Shown here one piece after another: positions 37,001-52,000 of a stretch of 64,000 bases of DNA (position 1 is its first letter; each line of letters begins with the position of its first letter). Under the pieces are notes generated by a model. That model was given only the letters and a program-made list of their open reading frames with translations, did no database searches and had not been told where the DNA came from. A program made the position numbers and the translations under genes. The stretch is from Dasyornis broadbenti (lineage: Eukaryota > Chordata > Aves > Passeriformes > Dasyornithidae): contig VZRN01002231.1 in NCBI GenBank assembly GCA_013397935.1, forward strand, positions 1,480,457-1,544,456, read 5' to 3'.

Positions 37001-40000
37001 GTCCGGTTTTATCTCAGACCAGCTTTCTAGTTTCACATTAGCAGGAGGATTCCAGCTATTTTCCTTAACTCCCTCCATCTTCACTGCTTTTTGAGGATGA
37101 CAGATGTGTTCCACATTTTGATCCATGCTTTTCCTTTCTGTCATTAGCTCACCACACCTGCTTTTGGCCCCATTTGCTCTAGTATGGCCTCTCTGAGTTT
37201 CTGTGTCTTCTGAGATTCAACTGAAACCCCGTAACAGTTTTATGAACTGAAGATGGGCTAAAGTATATTGCTTTTCTTGAATCCTCATATAAAAACAAAG
37301 AGTCTAAAACTCAGTAAATCATCATATGAAAGTGAAGACCCAAAATAACTCTGTCTGACGTAATATAAACCAACCACTAACCATAATTTCCTTTTTAAGC
37401 AATTCATCTTCAAATTAATGCAGCTAGTTGACTGATTTCAAGCTGACTTGAGAGAAGGATGAGGTTTTTAAAGTAAGTAGCACTGAATTTTGGCTGTAAA
37501 ATGCAATTTCAATTGCTGAAAATTCTGCTTTTCAGATGCAAACTGTCTCCTCACAAAGATTAAAGTAAAAAAATCTGTGCTTTCACAGGCAACCAAAAGG
37601 AAACTTGGAATTAAGTTTTATCACATGTAGCTGAGCGTGAAGAAGAAAAAACACCAAGCCTCTTGCTCCTGCATTTGTAATGAGTAGCTGACTGTTTTAC
37701 ATGCAAATTCTAAAACTTATGAATCATTGTCTGATTTTGTCCTGCTTATTTAGCTTTGCTAATTAGGTCAAGCCAGTTTACCACTAAAACAAGAACTATA
37801 GTGAAGCTGTAATCTATAAATCTCTCCAATACAGCTTTGAGTAGTACTTATAAATTTAGAAAGTTCTGGTTCCTATAAAATAGGTAATACATTACAACCA
37901 GGCTTCTCCGAACATAAAGCAGACTTTCTGAGAATTTCAAACGTTTTGTTTGGGGAAAGGAACATTAATCCTTTTCTCCAGTAAAAACAAAGCAAACATA
38001 ACAGAAGAGGAACTACTGAAGTTCACAGTACTTCACGATCACTCTCAATGCTAATTCTCCCAATGAGGTTTAAGTGGTGTGCCCAGAATGCATAATTAGG
38101 GTAGCAGAGGGGTTGCTTTTTTCTATCACTTCATTACTTTGCATTCACTTCCTCCATTAGCAATACCTAGAAGCAGACCTGACAATGCAATGTCTAGCAA
38201 CATACTTCTGAAAAAGCACCTCCCCCACTGCCACTAAAATGCTTCTTTCGAACACTCACTGCTTTATAAAGACATATTGGCATGAAAGAGAGCTGCAAAA
38301 TTCTTACAAAATTGCAGTGTTTTCCAGCAATTTATGAAATTCACCATTTTTTTTTTTAAATGGCAGCACTCAAGAATGCTGGTGAAGGAAGCCAATATAG
38401 TGTTTACCACTCCAGAAGTAGAAATAGTCTCAAATCATTCTTGCTGTTTTGGTAAGAACAGAATCAAAAGAAAGAACTCTGATGTGAAAAACAGTATTCT
38501 GTTTCCACTGTACTATGCCAAGTTAGAGTTTTTAATAGGTACTAGTCAGTCATTTACAGTATACAGGGTTTGCAGCTCCTGCGTAAAACTGTAAACTGCC
38601 TGAACTTAAGTGTGCAAGTAATGCTAGAGCTTTTTATTGAGGTTGTGAACAGGACAAGCACGTCATTTACTGCCCCAGAACATTTTCTGGCTTCTCATGA
38701 AAAAAAAATCTACAATCAATGCTGATTAAAATTTACCTTCCTGTAAAAAAATGAACCAGTTAAATCTAAGTCCTGCTAATCAAATTGATATTCTTCTTTT
38801 TGTTTTGTGTTTGTTTACTATTTGGTCTTTTGTTTTTTTTTTTTTAAATACAGGATTCTTTCTTCAATCAGGACAATTTTATGCACTGAATGAAATGCAG
38901 CCATTTTCAAGGCTAACAGCTGGTTTTCATTTAGGAAAACTAATCTAGGAAGTTCCAGTGACACCTGTTCTCATAAATAACCACTTTTCTCCTCCTTGCA
39001 AACAGATAGGGGTTGGAACTAGATAATCTTTAAGGTCTCTTCCAGCCCATTCTATGACTTCCAGTTTTGAACAGGGGCACCTGATGGGCCAACCACCCCT
39101 CACCAGGACTGAAGGAACAAGAGCTCAGCCACCTCACATCTGTCCCAGTCACTTTTGCTGTTGGACAGCTCAAGCAACAGTGCGGAACAGATCACAAAAA
39201 GTCACCCACCTTGCAATTCTTGCCAGTGTAACCCAAAGGACATATACACCTGTAAGTGCCCAGGCTGTCCACACAGGTGCCCTTGTTCAGGCAAGGATGG
39301 GAATGACACTCATTGATTTCTGTGAGGCAGAAGGGTCCCGTAAACCCCAATGGACACTGGCAGGTGAAGGAATTGATGCCATCCACACAAGTGCCTCCAT
39401 TGAAACAGGAGCTGCAAGAGAGGGGGAAGAAAAGTAAGCTGAGACAAAATGCAATTAGCTCACAGAGAAGAGAGCACATAAACATGACTGAAACAAGGGA
39501 GAAAAACCAGATAACATGACTGAAATAAGGGAGAAAAACCAGATAACAGGATCTTCTGACCACTGCTAACTTCCTGCTAAAGAAGCATAAATCAGAAAAC
39601 AGCAATCCTAGGGCATTCCAGCTCACCCTCTAGCTCCCTGTCTTTTACCTCAGCAGGCCAAGAAAGTAAAGCAGGATTTTAATGAGTCATTAGTGATGGA
39701 TGTAACTTATTTAATGAAATCTTCCCAGCTTCAATGTGACCACAAACAGTACCTCGTGTGGCTTGCTCAAATGGATAAATTTTATTACAAATTACAATTG
39801 TATAACAAATTATGAGACACAAAACAATTTGCCTTTTTAAAAATCTTCAAAGGAGTCAGAGGTATGGTTTCCCAAGGAAAAAGTTCATACAACATGCAAA
39901 ACACAAGCATATTCTTCACTGAAATTATGTGAAAGTATTGGTATTGCTAAATCCCTTCCTTCTCTTCTCATGAGAATCTTAAGTCCTGCTTTGTAAAACT

Positions 40001-43000
40001 ACTCATACATGCCCTGGCAGAATTCAGATCAAAGGAATCATCCCCCTCTCCCCCAATCTTCTGATCATAAGAAATTCTGTCAGATTAGGTGTCCTAGGGA
40101 GAAGTGACTGGGAAAGTTAGGAGAATTGATGCCTCATGCAAAATTGACTCAGTTTTCCTTGTAGAGGAATTCCTGCTCCTCTAAGAACAACCCTAGATCA
40201 GACTTAAGATAATCAGTTTGATAAAGTACACAAACCAAATTTGTGCCTGTTATCTGCTTTGTGCACTGTCAAAGGGTATTTCCATGAGAGAAGCCACTGA
40301 CTCACCTCCCTGAACTCACAGCGCAAGGACGCAAGTTTTAAATATCTAAATTCTGACTGTGATTACAGTAGAGATGTCAACATTAACCTACTTATCAAAC
40401 ATTAACCTACTTATCAGAGAAGCTCCTCTGTCTTGGGGGCTGAATTCTGTTTTACAGGGAGCACTTACTGCTGTTTACACTCATGGCAAAGCAGGGAAGA
40501 CAGAGGAACTGCCACTCACTCGGTGTGTTTCACTGAAACCGGGTACCAAAAGGAGAGAGCACACTCTCATAGGCAGCTTCTCACACAACACACGGAAGAA
40601 TCATTTGAACCAAATTCAAATTAGCCAACCACCAAGGTGCTCTTTAAGTACAGCTCAGTAATTTTGGTTGAGAAGGTGTGACTGGTTTAGCTTGGCAGAG
40701 CATTGAAAATTGCTACATCCTTAATTCATACCTGCAAGACTGGTTTCTGTCCTGACTGATAACAAAAACAAAACCAGGATGAACCTCAAGGAAGAGCCAG
40801 GAGTTCTGCTGAAACACCCAGCATACTTCACTCGATTAAACAACTGTTGTGCAAATTAAACACACCCTATCAGTGACACAATCCTGTTCTTAAGAAAAAG
40901 ATATTAAAATACCTCCTCCCCCTCAGATGCAATTTTATAAAAGATAGAAAAGATCTTTACTATTTGTGCAGAAAATACATGAGAAAACCGAGAGTTTTAC
41001 ATAATTTGTCTCTGGTAACTAGGCTAGAACAGACTACTTTTTAATTATTTTTTTAATCATTTCAGGTTCTAAAGAAATTGTTAGAAATTGTTTCCCATTT
41101 GAGAATCTGAAGTTACTCACATTAATCCTAATGAAGCTTAAAATAAATATGCAGGCAGATGATGGAATCACATGTTTAACTCTCAAAGAGCTTTTAAAAC
41201 TACCACATGAACCATTTATATAAGGACCAGCTGTTGAGCATTTGAACTTAGCTCCACACCTCCCCTTTTAGAATGACCTCAGGTTTTATCTCAACACTGC
41301 TAAACCACATCCAATTTGTGAGCATTAAAAGATCTCTGATGATTAAATCTTTCCAGTACAGAATTTAGTGGATTTAGTGTTTCTCCTGGTTGCTTCTTCA
41401 TATTATTTGTTGCCAATAACTCAACTTAGGACTAATTTATTTTTGCTGCCTTTCTAACAGTTGGCCATTCCTTCCATTTTTGCAGCTTTTGTATTTTTGC
41501 GACACTCGAGTAACTATTCATAACCAAATATTTCCCCTTCTCTATGTGGTCTTACAAAATATGAATTATTTATATTTTAACAAGTTAGCGTCTCTAACTG
41601 TTAAACTTTTATTAAACACTGTCACATTCATACTATAATGGAATTAAGTTCCTAACTAGTTGTTAGAAAAACATCAGAAGAAACCGAAGACCTGGCAACT
41701 GTCTTTCAGCTGTGCACGCTCTCCTTGCAAGAATCACAAGTATATCTGTGACAAATGACAGGCAAACAGAATCCCCCAGTCAAAAACTGCTTCTGAGCAG
41801 GACTGGCTTGCAGGCAGGAGCACCCAGTGTGTGAAGGCAGCTCACCTCTCAGTGCACTCGTCGATGTTGTTCTCGCAGTTGGTTCCTTCAAACCCCGGCG
41901 GGCACTTGCAGGTGTAGCTGTTGACATAGTGGGTGCACGTGCCCCCGTTCCTGCACGGCTCACTCAGACATTCATTGGTGTCTGTTTGACATTTATCTCC
42001 ATGAAATCCAGGCATGCAGATGCACGAGAAGGAGTTTATCCCATCCACGCACGAAGCTCCGTTTTGGCAGGGATCTAAGACAGAAGAATCGCAGTCAGTG
42101 TTAAAATGGATAATAGTGTAGGGCCAGGCCCAGAGTAGTTGATTTTAGGGGGAAAAAAGTTAACTGACATCCCAGAGTGTGACAGACTGCTGACAAATTT
42201 TTCTGAGCCACTTTATGGAACAGATAACTGCAAAGCATTATCAATCACAAAGTTACAAGAAGGTGTGGGATCAAGGCCAACCTTCAAGGCCTAAAGGTTT
42301 CTCTGCTGGAATTTATTCAACCCAAAGCCTCTTGGTTTAAAATTCAGACTCTGCTTTTTTGACAGATGCTTACTGATACAATAAAACCAGAACAGCAACT
42401 GTTTCTTCTTCCTTACCAAGTTTTATTCATACAAGAACTCAGCACATTCTCTCTTTTCCAGACACTGCTCAACACAAGAGAGAACTTGTGTGCTTAATTT
42501 TCAGCATGAAAGCAGTCCAGTCAAATCAAATGTGTATGTGTATATAGCACATATATGAGCATTTATGCATTACTGAGCACTTGATATTTTTCCCAGTATC
42601 AAAGACTGACTGGAGAAAGGCTGATAGAAAAGCTCACAAGCTCATAAACCATCTTGTATTCCCCTCAATCACTACATTTCTTGATATTTTCTTTATTCCT
42701 GCCATGCTCTTGCTACTTGCATACCACTGGTTTTTGGTCTAAGCCACCCCCTATTACTGTATTCTTCCTACTTTCACAAGTACCAATCTGCCAAAAAGAT
42801 TTCTGCTATTCAGTAATTTCTTACTGCTTTGCTCCTTCCACTTTTGTATTTAAGACCCACATTCCTGAAGCCAGATTCCTTTTCTACTCTGCATTCCACA
42901 GAGCAAAAGTCTAGCATATGAAGGCAGAGAGGGAAACTGGGAGGGGGGAGGAAAAAAGGAGAAAACAATGGGGTTGAAAAATAGGTTACCAAGCCTTGTT

Positions 43001-46000
43001 TTACATTTATGACTATCTCTAAGTACTACTAAAGTACAAACTTGAAAATGCAAATAGACTTCACCAAAAATTTGCGGTTTATCATAAGTACAAGAGCATT
43101 ATGTTCACTGGAAAATGAAGAAATGTGAAAGGTAATTAAAGCTCATTTATTGACTGAGAAATATGCTCACATGATAAAAATTTGTGTTATGGGACACACC
43201 TGCATCCATTTAAAGGTCATTTGACTACCGCAGAGAAAAAGCACATTCAAAGTAAGACCCCTGGCAGCTATAAAATGTTGTGTCTGTGGCAGTCAGCCAT
43301 GTCTGAGAGAAGCCAAAAACTGTGCATTAGTTCTCTGTGCCACACATTTACTGACAGAAGAAGGAGACTTGCGTATCAACTTTTCAATAAGTTCCTGTTG
43401 TTGGAGGGTTTGTTTGCTTCATAGATTAAAGACATTTGGCTCAAGGCATGGAAGGTTTTTGTTATGCTAAATGAAATCAGCTGTAGCAGTAATGTGAAAT
43501 GCTTCTCCAGCCTCATGGGTGTGCTGCCTAAGACAACACAGGGTGAATCTCACAGCTCTCAGAACACTTAGGAGGAGAGAGAGAGTGAGATGTTCCAGCT
43601 GTTCAAGTGAGAAAGATGAACACTTGGAAAACGTTTTTATCTTCAGACACCCACATAAAAACTAACAGGACAGGCAATAATTTTGTTGGCTTCAGTAAGC
43701 AAAGCTCTGGGTCACTGCACCGTGACACTTTTTGTACTGTACCTGTTTGCTGAGAAAGAAGGAATCAAAAGCTCAGGCTGAGCCAGACATCTCAGAAGTT
43801 CTTTGAGCAGTGCTGCTTTGGGGGCTCCCATGGTAACTTTTGCTAATAGACTTGTTTGGATCCTTCTCTACAGCAGTCATGAATTTACTTTTTTTTCCCA
43901 ATGCAAAACACAACTTGCTAAACTCACATCTAAAGTCTTCAAAACTCCATTTTGGTTTTAAGCTGATAGTAAAAAATAGGGGATTAGTGTTTTTTGGGTT
44001 TTGGAGTGGTTGTTTTGGGGTTTTTTTGTTCATTTGGTTGGTTGGGATTTTTTAAAGACCCAGCCAACCTAAGAATTACAACATTGTGAACTCCAAGGTT
44101 TGATAAAGCACTTTTCAAATAGTAACAGATGAACTTCTGAACATGTGACATTTCTCAGGAGACTCTGATTTTATCTGATGATGATACAGAATATGCCCAG
44201 CAAAAAAAAGAAGCTACTATGTATTTGGTTTCCCTTGTAAACAGCAGTGTCAAGGACATGAAATTAATGCTTGTTTTCTTGCAATTTGAGCCGTTTCAAT
44301 ACTCATCAGTGTGTGGGCTCCCCTCCTGCAACTGATACCTATTCCAGCACGGAGGGCCTTCCTGCTGCTTAATTTGTTTTCATATATGGATTAACTGGAA
44401 CTGCAAGAGGACCCACTCTTCCCAGAATATTAATGTCAGACAGAAACATTTCAGGAAAGACTGCTATACCCCAGATTCCCACCACACCTCAATCAAACTT
44501 AACGTTGAAATACAGGTAAGCCCTGCAGTGGCACTTTAACTTGATGTATTAAAATTTCAGGCAAATATAATTCTGCATTTAACAGTGCTTCTTAATAAAG
44601 TATGTAAACTCTCAGGACCTTTTCAAGTTAAGGATCTGGGAACAACACCTGCAATCAGTTAGGACACTGTAGTCCATTTCTGGCAGACGAACATGCTGGA
44701 TTTTGACTGCCTCAAACATTACAAAGCTAAAGTTTGGGATTTTTTTCTTTTTGGGAAGAGATCATAAAAGACCTTTCAGAATCTGTCAAACAGTAGTCAT
44801 CAAAATTATTTTTAGATAAAACTGGAAAACACAGAGCAATGTGCTGATACCCACTTGAAAGGCAGTCATCGATGTTACTGTCACAGTCCCCTCCAGTGAA
44901 GCCCGGCCGACATTCACACAGGTAACTGCCCTGGATGTTGTGGCATAGAGCATGGTTTTTGCAGGGCTTGGACAGGCACTCATCAATATCCACTGTACAT
45001 CTCTCCCCTGAAACATAGAGAGCCCAGGAGTGAGACCCCTCATAAAGCAATGGCCAAGAGGCTCAATGCCAGCACTGCTCAGCACTGAAAGCACAGCATG
45101 TTCCCCATCCACGTTACCTTCCCAGCCAGGGGCACATTGGCAGGTGTAGCCTTCTGAGTCAGGAGATTCTTGGCAAATTCCCGAGTTCTCACAAGGATTA
45201 GGGGAACAAGGAGAAACCACTACCTGGCAGTTCACACCTGGAGAGCAGAATGGGAAAAAGCAGAAGAATATGCTGCTAAGAGCTTGGGACATCTTGGAAG
45301 AATGAACACAGAGGTTGTAACTCATGTCCACAGTAGTGGACAGCACCGCCACATTTTGAAAAATCTCAGCAGAACGAAAAGGAAAGCAGAGCACTCCTCA
45401 TGGGCTCAGTGTAGAAGCTGCCATGGTCATTTTGAGTTTAATGCCCCTCCAATTTTCAGAGCATTTATGCAAATTTCATAATTTATGAAGAAAATTAAGC
45501 TAAGGTTCCAGCAGGACATTTCTTAATGAGTCCAAACAAGGCGTAGACAAGGTCTTACTAACTATTCTATCACTGTATCATGTCTACAGGAACTGACTGT
45601 AGTTTAACTTCATACAACCATGGCACTTCCCATCTTGATTACTATTTCCACAAAGTTTAATGAAAAAAAATTACACTGAAGATGTAAAGAAGTAAAAAGG
45701 AAAAAGATAAACTTTTCTCTGAATTTTCACCTTTGAATCCTTTCCTACAGGTACATCTGTATCCATTCAACTGATCCTCGCAAGTTCCTCCATTCTGGCA
45801 TGGGTTTGATTTACATTCATTCCCTTCTGTTGAACAGTAATCTCCTATCCAGCCTGGGTCACAGACACACTTGTACCTTAAAGAGCAAAACAGCAGTAAT
45901 TTTAGAGCATTCTGAAGTAAATCCTCTACCAGTTTCTTCTGCAGATTAGTTTTGGAGAGAAAACCTGAAGAACTCTCTTTGGAAGAGCCCTAAGTTACTT

Positions 46001-49000
46001 TAGGTTGCTTACCCCAGCTGTATAGTTTTGAGAATACTGGAAATAAACTCTCCCTTAAAACCACACTTCCCTCGTTACAGTTTTCACAAAGTGTTCAGTC
46101 AACCAGTAACATGTTTCTGCTTTGATAAGACCATCTCAACACATTCAAACAAAGACAGAAAAAAAAAAAAAAGATTAAAAAAAAGTGGAGGGGAACAATA
46201 GGTTCCAAAGATAACTAGACAGATTTAATACCAAATAGTGGTTTCAAATGAAAACAGCTGGCTGGGAACAGGAGCAATCTTCTCCATCACGTTTCAAAAT
46301 TTGAAGTAAAGCACACTCCACCCATATGACGTAGAACCAAGGCCTTGGTGAATCACCCTGGACTCAGGCCACACAACGCACAACTGCCCTCTCTCCCTGT
46401 CCTGCAAAAACGGCTTCTTTTACCTGGCACAGTGTGAGGTGTATGTGGGTATAAATGCGAATGTAGGTGACAAATGAGAAGATGAAGAAAAATCTGCTTT
46501 CCAAGCTTACACAGAGGCTGAATTAGCAATAAAGGCAGCCTTCCTGTCAGCTCCAGGGAAAGTGTTGCATCCTGCCCTACAGAGCTACCCACAACAGTAA
46601 ATCACTTCCTTGCCCAAGTGCTGACAACGCTTCCCAGGATGCAGCACATATTTGGGAGGCTATCCAATGTATAGTTGAGAATTTTCACAAACAAAACGTC
46701 CCCAGACTTACCATTACCAAAAAGTAGTCTGATTTAAGGCGCCCAAAAATCAGCATTTGGTCTTCCTGGATGGGAAGATTCAGAAGTAACTACTGCCATC
46801 AAACTAGCCAGAGAGAGTTTTCCCTTCTTCTCTCAGACGTGCAATGATATGAGTAAAACTGACAAAATCTCAGCCTTGAACAAAGTGTCCTGAGTCAAAT
46901 ATCCATCCCTACTGCAAAAGTTGTCAGCCTGTTCCTTGATATAGTATTTGGTTAGGAAGAACAGCACTAGCCAATAAAGACAGTCTCCATGCTCAATGCT
47001 TTAGGGTTTGATGGAATAGATAACTGCTGCTCCTTAAAGCTTTAATTTGGAACCATTCCTTTATTTTAATTGCATTCACTGAACTCACTAGAATCACCAA
47101 GCCCTCCCTCTGGATGGTGGCAGTACACTCTGCACTACATGCCCATGCAAAACCAGCAAACAACACAAGGCAGGACAGAAACACCTATGCTGAAACACCA
47201 GGCTGCAGCTGGTAAATGAAGGTCTAGAATGATTATGTCACAATAAATTGGGATCCTAATCTAAGAAATTAAGAGAAAAATCAGAAATTGGAAGTCTGGA
47301 CAAAGCAAGAAACAATAATATAGAAGGCAGCAGGTAGGTGTAATGAGAACTTACCCAGTAGCAATGTGTGTGCAGTTGCCATGCACGCAGGGGTTACTGA
47401 GGCAGCCATCTGCCTGGGACTGGCAGTGGGGATGGTGAAAACCCTCAGGACACACACACCGAAAGCCATTCACCTCATTTATACACGTCCCACCGTTGTG
47501 GCAAGGGCTGGATGTGCATTCGTCGATGTCTGCGTTACAACGTGGGCCTAGAGAAAACAAAAATGCTTATTAAGTAGCATTCCTTAAGAGCGTTTGCTTT
47601 GCATGTCTGCAAGAACACACACTGAGACAGCTCAGGGAAGCCAATGCAGCAGCATGGAGCTCACATGCCTCCGTGCTTTAACTCAAGCCAAGAGAAGCAT
47701 TTCTGAAAGATGCAGCATTTTCCTGTGCCTGGAAAACAGCACTCCACTCAACAAGTATTTACAAACCATTCAAGAATCTCCACTAAAAAAATCACTGGTT
47801 AATAATGATTAGGAAAGCAAAAATCACTCAGCTGTATCATGCTTGCAACAAACCTCTTGAGCTCCACTTGTCACAGCCCTGCTCCTCTGCTTTGAAGTAC
47901 CTACCCTTTGAACAACCAATACTGCCCAAATGTCTGCAGTAAATACAGTTCTTGTGGTTTATTGCGCAAAAGGGGCTCTAAAAAACACGGTTTCCTGTTT
48001 TGCCTGCCTCTGATTACGACTGCAACATCCTTGAAGTAGTGACCAAAAGGTCTTGTGAGGCTGGAAAGCTAAACAGAGTGAATGATGCAGTAAGTTGAAA
48101 GCACTTTTACTATAAGGAAACGACAAAGTAACAAGACCCCGTGCAAGCCAGCTCCTCAAAGACTGGAAGATGCCAATTCATCATATTACTGAATTACTTT
48201 AACAGCATAACAGTACAAAATCCAGCAGGATAACAAATATGGTATGGCAGCAACAAAGAGTGGGAGGCATGAGTGAACAGGATCATCCCTCATCCTCTTC
48301 TGGGGACTAAAGAGTACCACCATGCCAGAGCCATAGGAAAGAAGGAAGGAGTGTCAGAAGTTTAGAGAGACACCAAGAGAAAAGCACAAGACACATGAAG
48401 CCTTTTAGTGCTCCTTCTAATGCATTTCAGATCTATTCTAATTAAAATCATTCAGTAATAAACAGTAACAAACGTGATGAGAAAACTGCTAATAAGCAGT
48501 ACCAACTGCCTCACAGCAATTGTTTTGTATTACCCTACATGGCTCAAAACACAAAGTCCATTATAAACAGTGGTGAGATGTGCTTTAGTTATCAGAAATA
48601 GTCCTGATATTGACTTACAGTTCTAAACATGGATCCAGAAGTGTCTAACCACTTCTGTTTTCAGCCCTAATCTTACTGCACCAGAGAAATTTTATAGTTT
48701 TAAAAGAAAACAGAACAGACCATGCTATGAAAGAGAAATACTGAAAAAAACCAGGTTATTCATCTGGAGACTTCAGAGTGAGAAGCAACTCAGGAGAACA
48801 CCAAGTTAATGCTTTGATTTCACAGAAATAGAAATACTGCTCGTGGTCAAAGCCCAAGTGTCTAATCAAACACCTCTCTATATTGTCCACAATCTCTCTG
48901 TCCCTGGAAAGAGGCTGTAAATAATAAACTGACGTCACATGGGTTTTTTTGTTATAAAAACAAGAACCATGAATTTTACTTAATTACCTAACAAGAATGG

Positions 49001-52000
49001 CATTTCACAGCACAGATTAGGCCATTTTTCCGCTTGGTAGAACGTGTTGTAATGTAAGATGCTGAGATCCAAAGATTAGAAGGATTTGCCGAGATACCAA
49101 CTGAAACCCTTGCAGTCAATATGCAAAGAACAGCTTCCCTGGCTACTCGGATAATTATCTTCAAAACAATTCAAAGCTCTTGGGTAGCTGACTTTACCTG
49201 TAAATCCAGGTTTGCAGGCACAGTTGTAGCGATTAATCCCATCAATACAGTCCCCATGAATACACGGATTACTGGCACAGTCATCGAAGTTATTTTCACA
49301 GTTTACTCCTGGAATAAAAAGAAAGACTTAGAAGAATAAGAGGGGGCAAATCTTACAAAGAAGGCAACAAAACTATTTCCCCAAAATAGCCAGATTAAGA
49401 ATCCCACCTGCTTCAAAGTCCCATTGGGGACAACTCAAACAGGTAATGATGCAGAAGCAGTGCAACACCAGGGGATGTCACTTGAGTCACTGGTGCTCAC
49501 TGAATATCACCCTGAACTTGCACTAAATGTTTAAACAAAGTAATAAACATTTTTTAACACTATGCTTAAGTTTTCTGCATGCCTTATTTTCTTGGAGTAA
49601 AGTGGAAGCAATTTTTCCCAAAATCAATTGCTGTACCAGTGAAGGTTAGGCAATCCGCAGAAACACACCAAAGTTCAGCACGGAAAAGTAATGTGAAAAT
49701 GACACTCTCATACCATAAACTGTCTCAAATTTAGCACATATCAAAGCATACATCAGAAATAATTAAATGCCTGAATTCTGCTTGAATTCAAGTCTTCCAC
49801 TTGTGTTTTCTCTACCTGAAGTGCCCAGCAAACAGTTGCACTGGTAGCCATTGACCAAATCGATGCAGCGCCCTTGATGGAGACAAGGATTGCTGTGGCA
49901 CTCATCTATCTGCTCGCTGCATATGGCACCCATGTAGCCAGGATTACAGATACAAATGTATGAATCTATCCCGTCTTGGCATTCCCCATGGTGGCAAGGA
50001 TCAGGATCACAGTTGTTGATATTCTCCTCACACAGCAGGCCAGTAAAACCTGAGGAAAAACAATGAGCAGGAGTAAGTAAGAAGTTAAGTGGTAGGATGA
50101 TGCAGTGAATATAAGGCAGGTATAGAAAGAATCATATCAAGAATCAGCGAAGTGGCAGAGAACACAAAGGGTAACTGGGCACCTCAACTGCACTTCTAGC
50201 CCCGGAAAACAACACTCTGCACTGGTCACAGCATTACAGAATAACATCATGCATGGAGAACCCTGGCACTGGAAGTGGTCATCTTCAGTTTATTTGGAAC
50301 AGTAGCTATGAGAGGAAACATGTAAATCTTTGTGAGAAACATTTACTTGCATCAGTATAATCCATCTGAAGGCACACTACTGTCATTATTTCCTCTACAC
50401 AATAACAGGGGGACAGAGGGGGCTTGACCTTGTTAGAAGGAGAAATAACTGCACAGATGCTGCTGAAACCTTCCCAAGGGAGCTCTCTTGGCTCATGACA
50501 AAGCTTCTGCAGCTCTGCTTATTAGAAAGCTTCTTGCCTCTCTCATTGGGAAACCTTTCAGTAACTGCAATCAAGCACCAACTGCAAATTTATTGAAGGC
50601 TGCATGCAACCTCTTGGTTAAGAGCAATGAAACAAGCAGCAATTTGGCCTGTTTCATTCTGCTTCAGCTGGGAAACATCCTGAGCAAGAGAGGACAGTAT
50701 CTGTTCACAAAAAGGGCTAAAACAACAGTTCAGGAAGCTAAGATCAGTAAAAAACTCGCCCAAGAGCCCAGTTTTCCATGACGGAGCAGAGCTATATGAG
50801 ACAGGGACAATTTCAAATAAATGGTTTTCAGAGCTCAGGTTTTGCAGCAACAGCTCACACTGCCTTCCAGCAGCTGATGATTAGGAAGATAGAACTTCAA
50901 ATTTCAAGACACCAACTGGACATGGATACAAACCAAGCTGCAGGGAATTTCAACAGCTGAAGAGTGGTTCTCACCTGAGTATTATAAGTGGATAAGAGGC
51001 TCCCCATTTTTCATACAGGTTTGTGGTTATTTCTGTGGTCAAACATACCAGGTGACGGCTAACATTTCCAAGTTCTGCGAACGTATGCTTGGATGAATGG
51101 GTGTGGAAGTGGGTGGGGAGAGGGAAGGGAAGCTAGTTAGAGAGATGGATATAAAAAGATGTTAGGGAAGAAGGAAAAACAAACCGATAAGGGGACAAAT
51201 GGTGGCGGGGGGGGGAAAAAAAGAGGGCAGAGACAATTAAAAGAGGAAAGACCTGAAACAACTCAAGAAAAGAAAAGCCATGATCTACCACTGGGACGGA
51301 GAAGTGGAATAATGCCAGAAGGGAAAGAAAAGACAAAAAGCAAGCAGTAAATAGAGCTATCTGTACAGCATTTGGCCAAACATTTTGCAGTTTTCAATCA
51401 CGTCGGCAGCCAGCGATTACCATTCCGGGAACACATCACTCATATTTTATCAGATTAATAGAGCAAGAACATACTGAAACATTATTGTCCAGTAACTGAC
51501 CTGCCCCCATGAAGAATTCCACATTTCAGTCTTACAGAAGGCTGTCAATATTAAATGTAATACTTAGCATACATTCGTTCAAAAGTCATTACTTAGCCTG
51601 CTGTTGTAGCTCAGCTGAGCGACTTATAGATCAGGTATATTTCTGGATCTCTTAACTGAACATACCTCACCAAAACATGATTTCCCTCTTTGCAGATAAG
51701 GGTTAGACCAGGAAAAAAACCCATCTGAATATAGAACATGCGAATCCCTTAGACAGGATGGAAAAAAGCCCTAATACAGAGTCCCTCTTCCATTTTCAAA
51801 GATTTAACCAAGGATTTTACTAAGAACTGCTGCTTCAGTAACGTGTTGCTTTCAGCTTGAAAACGTTAACATCATTTGCCTTCATGGAAGCAGCTGTCTT
51901 CCCTTCTCAGGTGGGAAACCTACAATTTCTGTACTGAGGTGATTTATGCAGTTTAGTGCCAAATTCAGAACCTGCTTTTCAAGGCACAGTTTTCCACATT

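Noticed and set aside
50488..50781. 97-codon open frame on the plus strand in NOTCH2 intron 10
   Set aside because: Opposite strand to the gene, no domain recognised, and no promoter or splice context.
51601..51660. Second A-box-like word (TAGCTCAGCTGAG)
   Set aside because: No B box at the right distance and no cloverleaf.
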